Source: Paenibacillus sp. FSL R5-0912
GTDB taxonomy: Bacteria > Bacillota > Bacilli > Paenibacillales > Paenibacillaceae
Assembly: GCF_000758605.1 (NCBI RefSeq)
Contig: NZ_CP009282.1
Location: 6,510,001 to 6,574,000, forward strand
Reading direction: 5' to 3'
Length of the DNA stretch: 64,000 nt
Part shown: positions 54,433 through 63,480 of the stretch, piece by piece
Numbering within the stretch: the stretch's first letter is position 1
Layout of the letters: each line of letters begins with the position of its first letter
Program-made: the position numbers and the translations under genes
Notes under the pieces: model-generated
The model's database searches: none
Told to the model about the DNA's origin: nothing
What the model saw: the letters and a program-made list of their open reading frames with translations, nothing else

Positions 54433-55263
54433 TTATCCTTTTAATCCCGTTAAGGTAATACCCTCCAGAAAGTAACGCTGCCCGGCCAGAAACACAATGA
54501 CGCAGGGCAGAACGACGGTGGCCGAGGCCGCCATCAACAGATCCCACTGCGCGGTGTAGGTGCCCTGGAACATTTGCAGGCCCAGGGCAAGGGTGAAGAG
54601 ACTGTCGCTTTTCAGGTAAATCAGCGGGCCCATGAAATCGTTCCAGGAGGCCAGGAAGCTGAATAAGGCAACCACGATGATCGCGGAACGGCTTAAGGGA
54701 AAGATGAGCCGGGTATAGATTTGCCAGTAATTCGCCCCGTCCACAAAGGCCGCTTCATCAAAATCGCGTGGAATCGTCAGATAGAATTGCCGCAGCAGGA
54801 AGATATTGAAGATTCCGCCGCCGAAATAAGCGGGTACAATCAGCGGATACAGCGTATCGTAGAAGCCCAGCGCCTGCCAGCCGAGAAAGCTCGGGATAAT
54901 CGTTACCGCTGCCGGCAGCATCATGCTGGTCATCAGGATGGCAAACACCGTATCCCGGCCCTTCCACTGAATCCGTGAGAATCCGAAGGCTCCGATGCTG
55001 CTGGTAATTACGGTCCCTACAAGCACCGTAACCACGATGATCAGTGTGTTCTTGAAGAAAACATCGAACGGCAGCACCGTAAGCGCCTTATGAAAATTAC
55101 TCCATTGAAACGGCTTCGGTATCCATTCGGGAGGCATGGTAAATATCTGCGATAAATTCATCAGAGAGCTCCGGATCAGCCAGACAAACGGAATGACGAA
55201 CATGGCAGAGATCAGGATAAGCGCTCCGTAGCTTGCGGTAAGGGAAAGCTTCGATGGCCTCAA
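54433..55263 (-). CDS. CUT1 sugar ABC importer permease (MalG type)
   Basis: 276-residue inner-membrane permease with six membrane segments and the EAA motif DFDEAAFVDGANYWQIYTRLIFPL. The frame is open to 55404, but the TTG at 55263 overlaps the stop of the preceding permease gene (TTGA) and has GGGGGG upstream. Works with the MalF-type permease and the binding protein upstream. No ATPase is encoded in the operon, so a shared MsmX/MsmK-type ATPase elsewhere is expected. Confidence 0.93.
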   Translation of the reverse strand: MRPSKLSLTASYGALILISAMFVIPFVWLIRSSLMNLSQIFTMPPEWIPKPFQWSNFHKALTVLPFDVFFKNTLIIVVTVLVGTVITSSIGAFGFSRIQWKGRDTVFAILMTSMMLPAAVTIIPSFLGWQALGFYDTLYPLIVPAYFGGGIFNIFLLRQFYLTIPRDFDEAAFVDGANYWQIYTRLIFPLSRSAIIVVALFSFLASWNDFMGPLIYLKSDSLFTLALGLQMFQGTYTAQWDLLMAASATVVLPCVIVFLAGQRYFLEGITLTGLKG

Positions 55264-56147
55264 GCACGGTCCCCCCCTTCGTAATACACCCATGACTTCG
55301 AGGTTCTGAAGACAATAAAGGTAAAGAACAGAATAATGATGAACAAGATCCAGGCCAGCGCGGACGCATATCCCATCTCGGCATCCCGGAAGCCTGTTCT
55401 CCACAAATAAAATACATAGAAAAGACTCCGGTTGTTCGGTCCGCCCTGCGTCAGAATATAAGCTTCGTTGAAGACCTGAAAGGAGCCGATTATGGTCATG
55501 ATTGTATTGAAAAAGATCGTAGGGGTGACCATAGGAACTGTCACGTGGCTCAGCTTGCGGAACCAGCCGCCTCCATCCACCTCAATCGCTTCGTAATACT
55601 GCCGGGGGATGCCGGAAAGTCCGGCGAGAAAAATAATCACCGTGCTGCCGATGCCCCATAGCGTGGTAAGAACCACTGACGGGATGACACTGCTCTCCCC
55701 ATACAGCCAGTCGCTGGTCGGCAGATGCAGCCGGCTGAGCAGCGAATTGATGAGGCCCAGATCGGGATTGAGCAGCCACATCCAGATCATGGCCGAGGCC
55801 ACCGCAGGAACGATGCTCGGAAGGTAGATGATCGTACGGAAGATGGCTCTTCCCTTTACATTGAGATTGAGCAGAAGCGCGATGCCGAAAGAAATAAGAA
55901 TAACTGCAGGCACACGCAGCACGACGAAATAAAAGGTAATCCCCAGCGATTTATAGAACAGCTCATCCTTACCTGAGAACAGCCGCACGAAATTATCCAG
56001 ACCGACAAAAGACGTCTGATCCTGGAACACATTATAGTTGGTCAGGCTGAGCACCAGGCTGGCGATCATGGGACCCAGCGTAAAAATGGCAAACCCAAGT
56101 ATGGCGGGGGCGGTGAACAGCAGCCCATAGAACATTCCCTTTCGCAT
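55260..56147 (-). CDS. CUT1 sugar ABC importer permease (MalF type)
   Basis: 295-residue permease with six membrane segments and the EAA loop QYYEAIEVDGGGWFRKLSHVTVP. The frame reaches a TTG at 56174, inside a dispersed repeat, but the ATG at 56147 has GGAGG six bases upstream and starts normally (MRKGMFYGLLFTAPAILGF). It overlaps the second permease gene by four bases. Separated from the binding-protein gene by the repeat B hairpin at 56174-56272. Confidence 0.92.
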   Translation of the reverse strand: MRKGMFYGLLFTAPAILGFAIFTLGPMIASLVLSLTNYNVFQDQTSFVGLDNFVRLFSGKDELFYKSLGITFYFVVLRVPAVILISFGIALLLNLNVKGRAIFRTIIYLPSIVPAVASAMIWMWLLNPDLGLINSLLSRLHLPTSDWLYGESSVIPSVVLTTLWGIGSTVIIFLAGLSGIPRQYYEAIEVDGGGWFRKLSHVTVPMVTPTIFFNTIMTIIGSFQVFNEAYILTQGGPNNRSLFYVFYLWRTGFRDAEMGYASALAWILFIIILFFTFIVFRTSKSWVYYEGGDRA

Positions 56148-56173
56148 ACCGGCCTCCAGTCTCGAATTTCGCA

Positions 56174-56272
56174 AGTAGAAACGGCTTTGCCGTCCTTTAG
56201 ACGGACGGTACCGTTTCAGCGTGAAATAGAAGGATAATTTAAAGCGTAAGCATATAAATTCTTATATTTGCA
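56174..56272. repeat. Dispersed hairpin repeat family B, copy 2
   Basis: GAAACGG (56178-56184) and CCGTTTC (56211-56217) enclose a CCGTCC/GGACGG inner stem. The conserved right part follows: CAGCGTGAAATAGAAGGATAA, then TATAAATTCTTATATTTG. It fills most of the spacer between the binding-protein gene and the first permease gene, where it could protect the upstream message or lower downstream expression. Confidence 0.9.
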
Positions 56273-56329
56273 AAAAGAACGGCGAACGAGGGTTCGGACG
56301 CCGCTCCCTGCTACTAGTTTCGCAGTTGT

Positions 56330-57733
56330 TTATTCCTTGATATCACGGCGTCCCTTAATTTGGGCCTGAGCCTTTACGGCGATTGAGTCCATCGCTGCCT
56401 GGGCGGTTTGCTGGCCGAGCCATACCTTATCCAGGGCGGGATTAACCAGATCCATAATATTGTTGAAATTCTTCACATAGCCGGTCGGCGTCTGGTGCCC
56501 TTTGGTCAAGATTACATCGACAATGGCTTCTTTATAGCCGGAGGGTCTGGCATCCAGATTCTCTGTCCATTTGGCCAGCAGCACCGGATCGGTGTACCAG
56601 TCCTTGGGAGAAGGCATCCAAGTTCCGGCTGTAAGCATATCAATGGAAGCTTCAGGATCGAGCAGCGCCTTCAGCAGCTCCCAGGTCTCCTGTGGATGCT
56701 TGGTGGATTTGAAGATGGAGAACATGCCGCAGACCACGGTGGTTACCGGCTCTTTCATTACAGGCATGACCCCGACGTTAAAGTTGAACTTCGACTGGGC
56801 GAGGCCTGCGCTTGCCCATTGCCCGTCCACCGTCATCGCTACCTTCTTGGTCTGGAGGGCTACATTCGTTGCCGGAATATTCTTCGACTGCACGGGTGAA
56901 GGGGATACGTGGTGCACATTCATCAGATCGGCTATTTTCTGGAGGGCTTCAACAGCTTCCGGCTGGTTAAGCGCGAAGGTCTTGCCATCCGCCGAGATGA
57001 AATCCCCGCCGTTGGAATAGATAAAGTTGCTGTATACCCCCCACCAGGTGGAGAGATTTGCGCCATATTGCTTAATTTTTTTGGGATCGAAGTCCGGGTC
57101 GGCTGCTGTTTTGCCATTGGTGTCCACAGTCAGCTTCTTGGCGACCTCGACGAATTCATCCCAGGTCCAGGCATCCGCCACATTCGACGGGGGAGGCTCT
57201 ATTCCAGCTTCCTTGAAGATATCCTCATTGTAGAACAGTCCGAAGGATTCCGGCCCTGGTCCGATTCCAATTACATTGCCCGGCTCCAGTGAATAGGTAA
57301 TATTGGGAACCAGCGTATCCGGACTGATATCGGCATCCGTATCGAGAAATTCCTGGAGATTATAGAATTTGCCCTGCTCCGCCATCGGAAAGGCAATCGT
57401 ACCCGATTCCATCATGGCAATATCCGGAACATCATTTCCGGCGACCATTGTCGTCAGCTTGGTATCATAATCAGCGGCAATATGCTGAAGCTCAACCTTG
57501 ACATTTGAATGCTTGGCCTCGAAGTTCTGGATGGCTTTTTTGTAAGGAGCCACTTCTTCCGGTGATCCCCATACAGTCATCCGCAGCGTAATGTTCTCCT
57601 TCGACCCGGCATTTCCGGAAGGCGCGGAAGTCTCAGGGCTTGCTGTACCCGACTTCGAACACGCAGACAGCACAGCGGCTAGCATCAGAATCAGAGCCAA
57701 TGTAATGAAGACCGATTTTCTTGGTAGCAACAT
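56330..57733 (-). CDS. Sugar ABC importer substrate-binding lipoprotein
   Basis: 467-residue extracellular solute-binding protein family 1. A lipoprotein signal is present with lipobox LSAC (Cys near residue 25), then a Ser/Pro/Gly-rich linker. The mature protein has the family patterns VKVELQHIAADYDTKLTTMVAGNDVPDIAMM and PQETWELLKALLDPEAS. It binds the oligosaccharide imported by the two permeases; the GH127/GH43 genes suggest arabinosides. First gene of the operon, about 130 bases from the histidine kinase gene, with a predicted promoter and catabolite-repression site between them. Confidence 0.93.
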   Translation of the reverse strand: MLLPRKSVFITLALILMLAAVLSACSKSGTASPETSAPSGNAGSKENITLRMTVWGSPEEVAPYKKAIQNFEAKHSNVKVELQHIAADYDTKLTTMVAGNDVPDIAMMESGTIAFPMAEQGKFYNLQEFLDTDADISPDTLVPNITYSLEPGNVIGIGPGPESFGLFYNEDIFKEAGIEPPPSNVADAWTWDEFVEVAKKLTVDTNGKTAADPDFDPKKIKQYGANLSTWWGVYSNFIYSNGGDFISADGKTFALNQPEAVEALQKIADLMNVHHVSPSPVQSKNIPATNVALQTKKVAMTVDGQWASAGLAQSKFNFNVGVMPVMKEPVTTVVCGMFSIFKSTKHPQETWELLKALLDPEASIDMLTAGTWMPSPKDWYTDPVLLAKWTENLDARPSGYKEAIVDVILTKGHQTPTGYVKNFNNIMDLVNPALDKVWLGQQTAQAAMDSIAVKAQAQIKGRRDIKE

Positions 57734-57795
57734 ATTCCGAGCCCCTCTCGATTTCTAAGTTCAACGGGTTCATAGCTGCAGTCTATGATGCCTTT

Positions 57796-57822
57796 ATTAT
57801 AAATTACAGGATAGCGCTTACA
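57796..57822 (-). promoter_or_regulatory. Promoter -10 box and cre-like site of the arabinoside operon
   Basis: On the minus strand, TGTAAGCGCTATCC (57809-57822) matches the CcpA cre consensus TGWAARCGYTWNCW at 13 of 14 positions by eye. It lies just upstream of TATAAT (57796-57801). Binding of CcpA there would block the promoter when glucose is available. Confidence 0.6.
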
Positions 57823-57861
57823 TAACCCTAATCTCTTTGGATTGGTGGACTGTGATTGGGT

Positions 57862-59628
57862 TTACAGCGGCAGTGTAATGGCCACCTTTGTGCCTTTTCC
57901 CGGAGTAGAGAAGATGGAGATTCCGTACTCGCCGCCATAGGTCATCTGAATGCGGTCAATGGTATTCTTAATGCCCACGGAAGATGCTTTCTGGTGCAAA
58001 ATCGCATTTACAGTCGCCTGGCTCATGCCACGGCCGTTGTCGGCCACCTCGTAATGCCGGGTTCTGCCGTTAATCCAGCCGCGGATCCCGATGATGCCGC
58101 CCGATTCGGTCTGATCGAAGCCATGAAGAATCGCATTCTCCACAAAAGGCTGGAACAGCAGCCGTGGCACCTCGTATTCGAAGAGCCGCGGGTCCATATC
58201 AACCTCTACAGTAAACTTGTCCTCGAACCGGATCGACATAATATAGAAATAGTTATTCATCCAGTTCATTTCTTCGGACAAAGGAACGGCGCCCCATGTC
58301 TTCCTCGAGGTATAATGCAGCATATTGGACAGGCAGACAAGCATTTTGCTGAGCTCCTGCTGATCATTCTCAATCGCCGTCCAGTTCATCACATTCAGGG
58401 TATTGTACAGGAAATGGGGATGCATCTGCATGTTCAGCGCCTGAATCTCGGCTTCCTTTTCCTTCAGCTTGGTCTCGTAATTCTCTGTCACCAGCAGATG
58501 GATCCGGTCATTCATCCGGTTAAAGCGCTGCGTCAGAACGCCGAACTCATCATTGCTTACCACATCCACGCGGGTCTGGAAATCTCCTTCGCCCACCGAT
58601 CTCATCGCGCTTAACAGCCGCTTGATCGGTTTGGTAATTTTGCCGGCAATGAAAAAAGCGAGGATAAGCGCCACTATCCCCATCACAACGGCCATGACAG
58701 TAATGGAAGCGCGGATCACCGGCACAAAGCTGCTCACCAGCCCTGCCTCCGGAATCCACACGACAGACATCCAGCCGGTAACCTCCGAGCGGTCAAAGCA
58801 GACGATCACCGCTTTACCGTCCAGCGTCATTCTCCGCGCCCCGCTTTTCTCCTGCTGCAGCTCGTCCAGCCACGCCTCCTTATAGGTCTGCGCAACAGCC
58901 CCCGGCTCACTGCTGGCAACCACCTTATCATGCGGATCGAGCACCATATAGCGCGAGCTTCCCGGTATGCTGTCCTCATACAAGGATTTAAGCACCTCGG
59001 ATTTGAAGCTAATGGCAAGTACAGGGCGTTCCACCCCGGCATCCATTTTCTCCAGCTTCGTATTGCTGAGATACGTGAAATCAAGCAGGCGCGCGGCCGA
59101 GAACAAATAACGGAACTCCAGATTCCCGTCCTGCAGATAAGGCTGGTTGAACATGGATACGAAATCATAGGTAGGAATCCACACCAGCTTCCCCCCTGCC
59201 TGCCGGGCCAGATCGTATATATCCGATTGAACCGGGTCTCCTTGCGGCAGCGTTTGTCCGAAGGTAAAGTAGGAGGTCCATAGCTGGTAGGCATAGATAT
59301 CCTGGTTCTGGGAAAAGGTTTTGCTGAGCACTGCCGTCACCTGCCGGTCCGCTGCAAAAAGCTCCACTTGGTTCGCGGGGTCCAGCTGGCTAAAAATGCG
59401 GAACAGATCCTTATCGAGAAATAAGGACATGCTGTTCTGGTCCACGATCCGCAGCTTCGTGTCCATGACTTCGTTATTTTTTTTGACAATCTCATACACA
59501 TTCTTCTGCGCCTGCTCCGTGATAATCTTCAGGCTGGTCCGATAGAACAATGCCCCCAGTACGAGCAGGGGAACCGCGATCAGCAAGATGTAGCTTGCCA
59601 GCAGCCGGTAACGGAAGGTAATCTTCAT
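57862..59628 (-). CDS. YesM-type sensor histidine kinase
   Basis: 588-residue membrane sensor kinase. Membrane segments at about residues 8-30 and 300-322 enclose an extracellular sensor domain. A HAMP linker follows (IAGKITKPIKRLLSAMRSVG), then the His_kinase domain with the phospho-acceptor in ALNMQMHPHFLYNTLNVMNW. The ATP-binding part has VENAILHGF, ADNGRGMS and SVGIKNTIDR. YesM-type kinases pair with AraC-fused regulators to sense sugars. Its start overlaps the stop of the regulator gene (ATGA). Confidence 0.93.
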   Translation of the reverse strand: MKITFRYRLLASYILLIAVPLLVLGALFYRTSLKIITEQAQKNVYEIVKKNNEVMDTKLRIVDQNSMSLFLDKDLFRIFSQLDPANQVELFAADRQVTAVLSKTFSQNQDIYAYQLWTSYFTFGQTLPQGDPVQSDIYDLARQAGGKLVWIPTYDFVSMFNQPYLQDGNLEFRYLFSAARLLDFTYLSNTKLEKMDAGVERPVLAISFKSEVLKSLYEDSIPGSSRYMVLDPHDKVVASSEPGAVAQTYKEAWLDELQQEKSGARRMTLDGKAVIVCFDRSEVTGWMSVVWIPEAGLVSSFVPVIRASITVMAVVMGIVALILAFFIAGKITKPIKRLLSAMRSVGEGDFQTRVDVVSNDEFGVLTQRFNRMNDRIHLLVTENYETKLKEKEAEIQALNMQMHPHFLYNTLNVMNWTAIENDQQELSKMLVCLSNMLHYTSRKTWGAVPLSEEMNWMNNYFYIMSIRFEDKFTVEVDMDPRLFEYEVPRLLFQPFVENAILHGFDQTESGGIIGIRGWINGRTRHYEVADNGRGMSQATVNAILHQKASSVGIKNTIDRIQMTYGGEYGISIFSTPGKGTKVAITLPL

Positions 59629-61238
59629 GCCTCCCGTTTCCTTTGCGAAAGTACGTGCTTATACGCTTTTGGCGACATGCCATGATACTTCTTGAATACA
59701 CGGCAAAAATATTTCGTATCCTGAAATCCGCATTCCAAGGAAATTTCATATACTCTGAACCGCTCCGCTGCAAGCAGCTCTTTGGCCCGCTTCATACGGA
59801 CCGCCGTCACATGCTCGGAGAAGGTCTTTCCCGTCCTGCTCTTGATCAGCGTACTGAAATAGGAGGGGTTAAAGTGAAAATGCTCCGCTGCCCTTTCCAG
59901 TGTAAGGTTCTCTTTCGTATGCCCCTGTATCCAGCCGAGGCATTCCGCGATGACCACCTCCCCTTGATCCTGTCTGGATAAGGACAGGGCTAGATGCGCT
60001 TCCCGGAGAGCATGGTTAAGTTTGGTCATTAATTCCTGATATGAACGGCATGAACGGATCAGCATCGTGGCCGTATCGGTCAGCATCTGCCCCGTCTTTT
60101 TGTCCAGTATATCCTGATGGTCACTCCGGATCTGCAGCAGCATTAGCGAGGCTTGCTCCTTCAGCAGCATGGGACTGGCCTGTCCGGCGTCCGCGAGCTG
60201 ATAGACGGTCTCAGCGCAGACTTCCTGAACAAGGGCTGCATCGTCCATTTTCAAAGCATCGTACAGCCTGCCCCAATCGGTAGTCCCAGTCCCGGGGGTT
60301 ACGATCAGCTCATCCGCAAAGAGCAGCCCCTGCCGGAAATCGTAGAAATTGTAGCTGTTGGCCGTCCTGGCTGCAAGATACGACCGCGGCGCTTCGGTAA
60401 GCAGGGAATGGCTTTGCGGCCCAATCCCGTGGACAAGCTGTCCCGCATGCGCCCACTCCGCCTCCAAAGACTGTGCGATGTAGCGGGCCTCCTCCCGCTT
60501 GCATTTGGTAAGTTCTTCCAGCGTAATCAAGGTCACGGCCGCCTGAACGCCGTCCTCCATCATCCCGCTTAAGGGAACGGTTATAGCCTCCCCCCACTCA
60601 GACCAGGCCTGCTCCAGAGAGCGGGCGAAGGAGCTGCTGTCCTGCTGCTCTCTGCTGTCCTGCTGCTCTCCGCTGTCCTGGCGGTGCTGCAGCTCCGAAT
60701 ACACAGCCACACCGCTCTCCCGCAGCCATTCATATCGATTCAGCTCCTCCAGCTCCTCCGGGGCCGCACTACCGTTCAGCCAGGACAGTATCAACCGGCT
60801 CAGGTAGGCGGAAGAAGCCAGCTTCAGGCGGTGCTGCAGCTCTTCTTCTTCGCGGTACTGCTGCTGTTCCGCTGTCAGCTGAAGGTCAATCCGGCTTAAG
60901 ACATCCACAATTTTCTCAATCTCCACCGGCTTCAGCAGGTAATCAAAAGCGCCGTGACGAACCGCCTTCTGCGCATACTCGAACAGATTGTAAGCGGATA
61001 CCATTACAACCCTGGTTTTAATGCCATCTACCTTAAGTCGTTCCAGAAATTCAAGTCCATCCATGCCAGGCATGCGGATATCCGTCAATATGGCTTCCGG
61101 GCCATGGGCTTTCACCAATTCCATGGCCGACAAGCCATCCTTCGCCACCACCACCTGGTCCTCCGGCCGCAGCCGCCCAATCAGATTGACCATCCCTCTG
61201 AGATGTCTGGGCTCATCATCCACGATCAATATTCTCAC
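59625..61238 (-). CDS. YesN-type response regulator with AraC DNA-binding domain
   Basis: 537 residues. The receiver domain is at 1-120 (ILIVDDEP, phospho-acceptor Asp in AILTDIRMPGMDG, Lys in YLLKPVE). The middle region is variable, with a low-complexity QDSGEQQDSREQQDS run. The AraC helix-turn-helix pair fills the last 100 residues (ERAAEHFHFNPSYFSTLIKSRTG, DTKYFCRVFKKYHGMSPKAYK). The GTG at 61238 with GGGGGG is preferred over the ATG at 61283. It probably activates the adjacent ABC-GH127-GH43 operon in response to the YesM-type kinase. Confidence 0.93.
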   Translation of the reverse strand: MRILIVDDEPRHLRGMVNLIGRLRPEDQVVVAKDGLSAMELVKAHGPEAILTDIRMPGMDGLEFLERLKVDGIKTRVVMVSAYNLFEYAQKAVRHGAFDYLLKPVEIEKIVDVLSRIDLQLTAEQQQYREEEELQHRLKLASSAYLSRLILSWLNGSAAPEELEELNRYEWLRESGVAVYSELQHRQDSGEQQDSREQQDSSSFARSLEQAWSEWGEAITVPLSGMMEDGVQAAVTLITLEELTKCKREEARYIAQSLEAEWAHAGQLVHGIGPQSHSLLTEAPRSYLAARTANSYNFYDFRQGLLFADELIVTPGTGTTDWGRLYDALKMDDAALVQEVCAETVYQLADAGQASPMLLKEQASLMLLQIRSDHQDILDKKTGQMLTDTATMLIRSCRSYQELMTKLNHALREAHLALSLSRQDQGEVVIAECLGWIQGHTKENLTLERAAEHFHFNPSYFSTLIKSRTGKTFSEHVTAVRMKRAKELLAAERFRVYEISLECGFQDTKYFCRVFKKYHGMSPKAYKHVLSQRKREA

Positions 61239-61394
61239 TATGCTCAGCCCCCCGAATTGGTGTGAATTACATATAAGCTGCATCTTTGCCCTAATTATAA
61301 AAGCCGTTCCGGCTTATTCATAGTGCATTAATATTGGTTTGGTGGAATATTATTGGGAGCGTGCGCGGAGTCCTGGAGAGAAGCTGTTTCTAAG

Positions 61395-61560
61395 CTACGT
61401 TGAGAGAGGCTAACGTTCCAGATACGTAAACAGCAATCGGTACGATGGTTTCACGTTTCTATGCCACGTTAAGAGAGGCTAACGTTCCTGACACGTAAAC
61501 AGCAATCGGTACGATGGTTTCACGTTTCTATGCCACGTCAAGAGAAGCTAACGTTCCTGT
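61395..61560. repeat. Tandem repeat, 69-bp period, about 2.4 copies
   Basis: Units start at 61395, 61464 and 61533. Each contains ACGTTnAGAGAGGCTAACGTTCC and then ACGTAAACAGCAATCGGTACGATGGTTTCACGTTTCTA. The first and second units differ at only a few bases. Non-coding; lies between the response-regulator gene and yunB. Confidence 0.9.
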
Positions 61561-61822
61561 ATTTGCGGATTATAGTCTTTTTCATTTTCGCTTCAACGGC
61601 CCGCAGGCCCGCATTATCGTTGTCCCTGACCCTTCAAGGTACAGCAGTTGGATTTTCTCCACTTAATCATTCCGGTTTGCTTGCTTTACAGAAATTAATT
61701 GGATTTATGACACTTAATCCTGCCTATAACCCCGCCGTCAGCGAATCCCGCTGAAATTAAGTGCCGTTTTTCCAACTAAGTCCCCGGAATCAGAGATTCT
61801 ACCAACAGCAGATGGAGTTTTT
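61561..61822. other. Non-coding spacer with recurring TTGGATTTnnnCACTTAAT words
   Basis: About 260 bases. Related words occur at about 61650 (TTGGATTTTCTCCACTTAAT), 61699 (TTGGATTTATGACACTTAAT) and 61812 (TGGAGTTTTTCCACTTAT). No gene or terminator recognised. It connects the 69-bp and 17-bp tandem arrays. Confidence 0.5.
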
Positions 61823-61873
61823 CCACTTATATGTCCTACCCACTTATATGTTCTACTCATTTATATGTTCTAC
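61823..61873. repeat. Tandem repeat, 17-bp period, 3 copies
   Basis: CCACTTATATGTCCTAC, CCACTTATATGTTCTAC and TCATTTATATGTTCTAC follow one another without gap, 15 bases before the yunB stop codon. Confidence 0.9.
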
Positions 61874-61888
61874 CCGTCAAATATCCCA

Positions 61889-63148
61889 TTACTCTCCTCC
61901 CGCATTGGCCCCGGCATTCCCCGCATTTGTGCTGGGCGCAGAGTTGCCGCTCCCGGCCGGTGTGTTATTCTCTCCGCTGTTCGTATTCCCCGCCCCCCCG
62001 CTTCCCTCAACAGCTGTACCGTCCGTGCCAGTGCCGCTCTTCTCTGTGTTCAGTGAAGGTGCGGGAATAGCGATTCCCGGCGCGCTGCTGCCGTTCTCGC
62101 CGACAGGCTGGCCCTGATTGTCGTAATAGTACATCGGGACATCGCCGACAACCATCAGGTAGGAGACAGGAATTTCTGTATCCACGATCTGCGGCTCCAT
62201 ATCAAACGGAATGACGACCGCAACCTCGGTCACAATATGAATAAAGACTTCAACGAGAATCATGTTGATGCCGGCATTTTGCTGCCGCGTGTTCAGCTCC
62301 ACCTTTACCGCGCCCTGCGGTTCGATTTTGATCGGAATATCCGGCCCAAATGAAGCAATCAGCGGACTGCCCAGCGCCTGGCCCAGCGGAATATGCTCCG
62401 TCTGGTTATGCAGCTCCTGCAACGTGGACTGAATGACCTCGGCCGCCTGTGAAGTAATCCGCATATGCTCCTTATAGTTGAGCATGAACCCGGATATTTT
62501 GCCGTTCTTATCTGTCTTCCAGTCAATCAGCGCCTCCGCGTTCCCCCCGTCCGCAACCTGGGAAGTAATCGCCTTGTTAATGGATTCCGTAGCGATTTGC
62601 TTCACCCGGATCTGCGCCAGATGGAGGATCGGCGGCTTCATATGCTGCTCCACATAACGCAGCCCCTGAAGCACAGCCAGAATCAGCAGCAGGCTCAGGA
62701 TGATCCAGAATCTGCCCCGGCGGCGCGGCTTCCGGCCTTTCCCGGCCACGGCCTCCTGCTTCTTCCGCTCCCGGCCGCGGAACAGGCTGAATCCCCCGCT
62801 CCGGCTGGCTTTACGCCAGACACGGTAGCCCGGAGCGCCTGCTCCTGCACCGGGCGAAGCCGTCTCATAACCCGCTTCCTTCCTGTCCGGCCGGATTCCC
62901 GACCTCGAAGGCTTCGCCACGAATACACCGCCCCGGCTTGATGCCCCTGCCCCGGACCTGGACGGCTTCGCCGCGAATCTTGCTCCCGAACCCGGCGGCC
63001 GGAAGACTGCCTTCGACGGTTTGGCCTTGAACGCCGGGCTGCGTCCGGCTGGTCTCGGCAACCCGCTCCAGCTGAACCTCGGCAGCCGCAGACGGCTGAA
63101 GAGTGATGCGCCTGCCCGCCGGTTCCCCCATTTTCTGATTCTGCCCAT
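61889..63148 (-). CDS. yunB: Sporulation protein YunB, with N- and C-terminal extensions
   Basis: 419 residues. The YunB core (about residues 145-355) has one membrane segment (FWIILSLLLILAVLQGL), then HLAQIRVKQIATESINKAI, an IPLGQALGSPLIASFGPDIPIKI block and PFDMEPQIVDTEIPVSYLMVVG. YunB is a mother-cell membrane protein required for full sporulation in Bacillus, where it is about 250 residues. Here a 140-residue basic Ser/Arg/Pro-rich N-terminal part with repeated AKPSRSG words and an Asn/Gly/Ala-rich C-terminal tail are added. Flanked by tandem repeats. Confidence 0.9.
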   Translation of the reverse strand: MGRIRKWGNRRAGASLFSRLRLPRFSWSGLPRPAGRSPAFKAKPSKAVFRPPGSGARFAAKPSRSGAGASSRGGVFVAKPSRSGIRPDRKEAGYETASPGAGAGAPGYRVWRKASRSGGFSLFRGRERKKQEAVAGKGRKPRRRGRFWIILSLLLILAVLQGLRYVEQHMKPPILHLAQIRVKQIATESINKAITSQVADGGNAEALIDWKTDKNGKISGFMLNYKEHMRITSQAAEVIQSTLQELHNQTEHIPLGQALGSPLIASFGPDIPIKIEPQGAVKVELNTRQQNAGINMILVEVFIHIVTEVAVVIPFDMEPQIVDTEIPVSYLMVVGDVPMYYYDNQGQPVGENGSSAPGIAIPAPSLNTEKSGTGTDGTAVEGSGGAGNTNSGENNTPAGSGNSAPSTNAGNAGANAGGE

Positions 63149-63273
63149 GCCTTGCAGTCCCTCCCGACATTCCTGCGGTCAAGCCGCCCATGTACTATAG
63201 GCTATTCGGGACGAACGCAAAAAAGAAGAACATCCCTGCGGCAGAACACCGCAGAAATATTCCTCTTTGGAGA

Positions 63274-63375
63274 AGTAGATACGGCTTTACCGCCCTTGTA
63301 TAAGGATGTTACCGTTTCAGCGAGAAATAGAAGGATAAGTTATCGTGTGAAACCTATAAATTCTTATTTTTGAAC
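63274..63375. repeat. Dispersed hairpin repeat family B, copy 3
   Basis: GATACGG (63278-63284) and CCGTTTC (63312-63318) with an inner CCCTTGTATAAGG hairpin. The same right part as copy 2 follows: CAGCGAGAAATAGAAGGATAA, and TATAAATTCTTATTTTTGAAC. Upstream of yunB. Confidence 0.9.
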
Positions 63376-63480
63376 AAAAATCACCCTTACGGGTAAATTC
63401 AGCCGGAGTTTATGCGCTTATATTGATCTACTCAGACTACTTCTGGGAAGCCCCCGGGGAAATCAAGCACAATAATGCCC

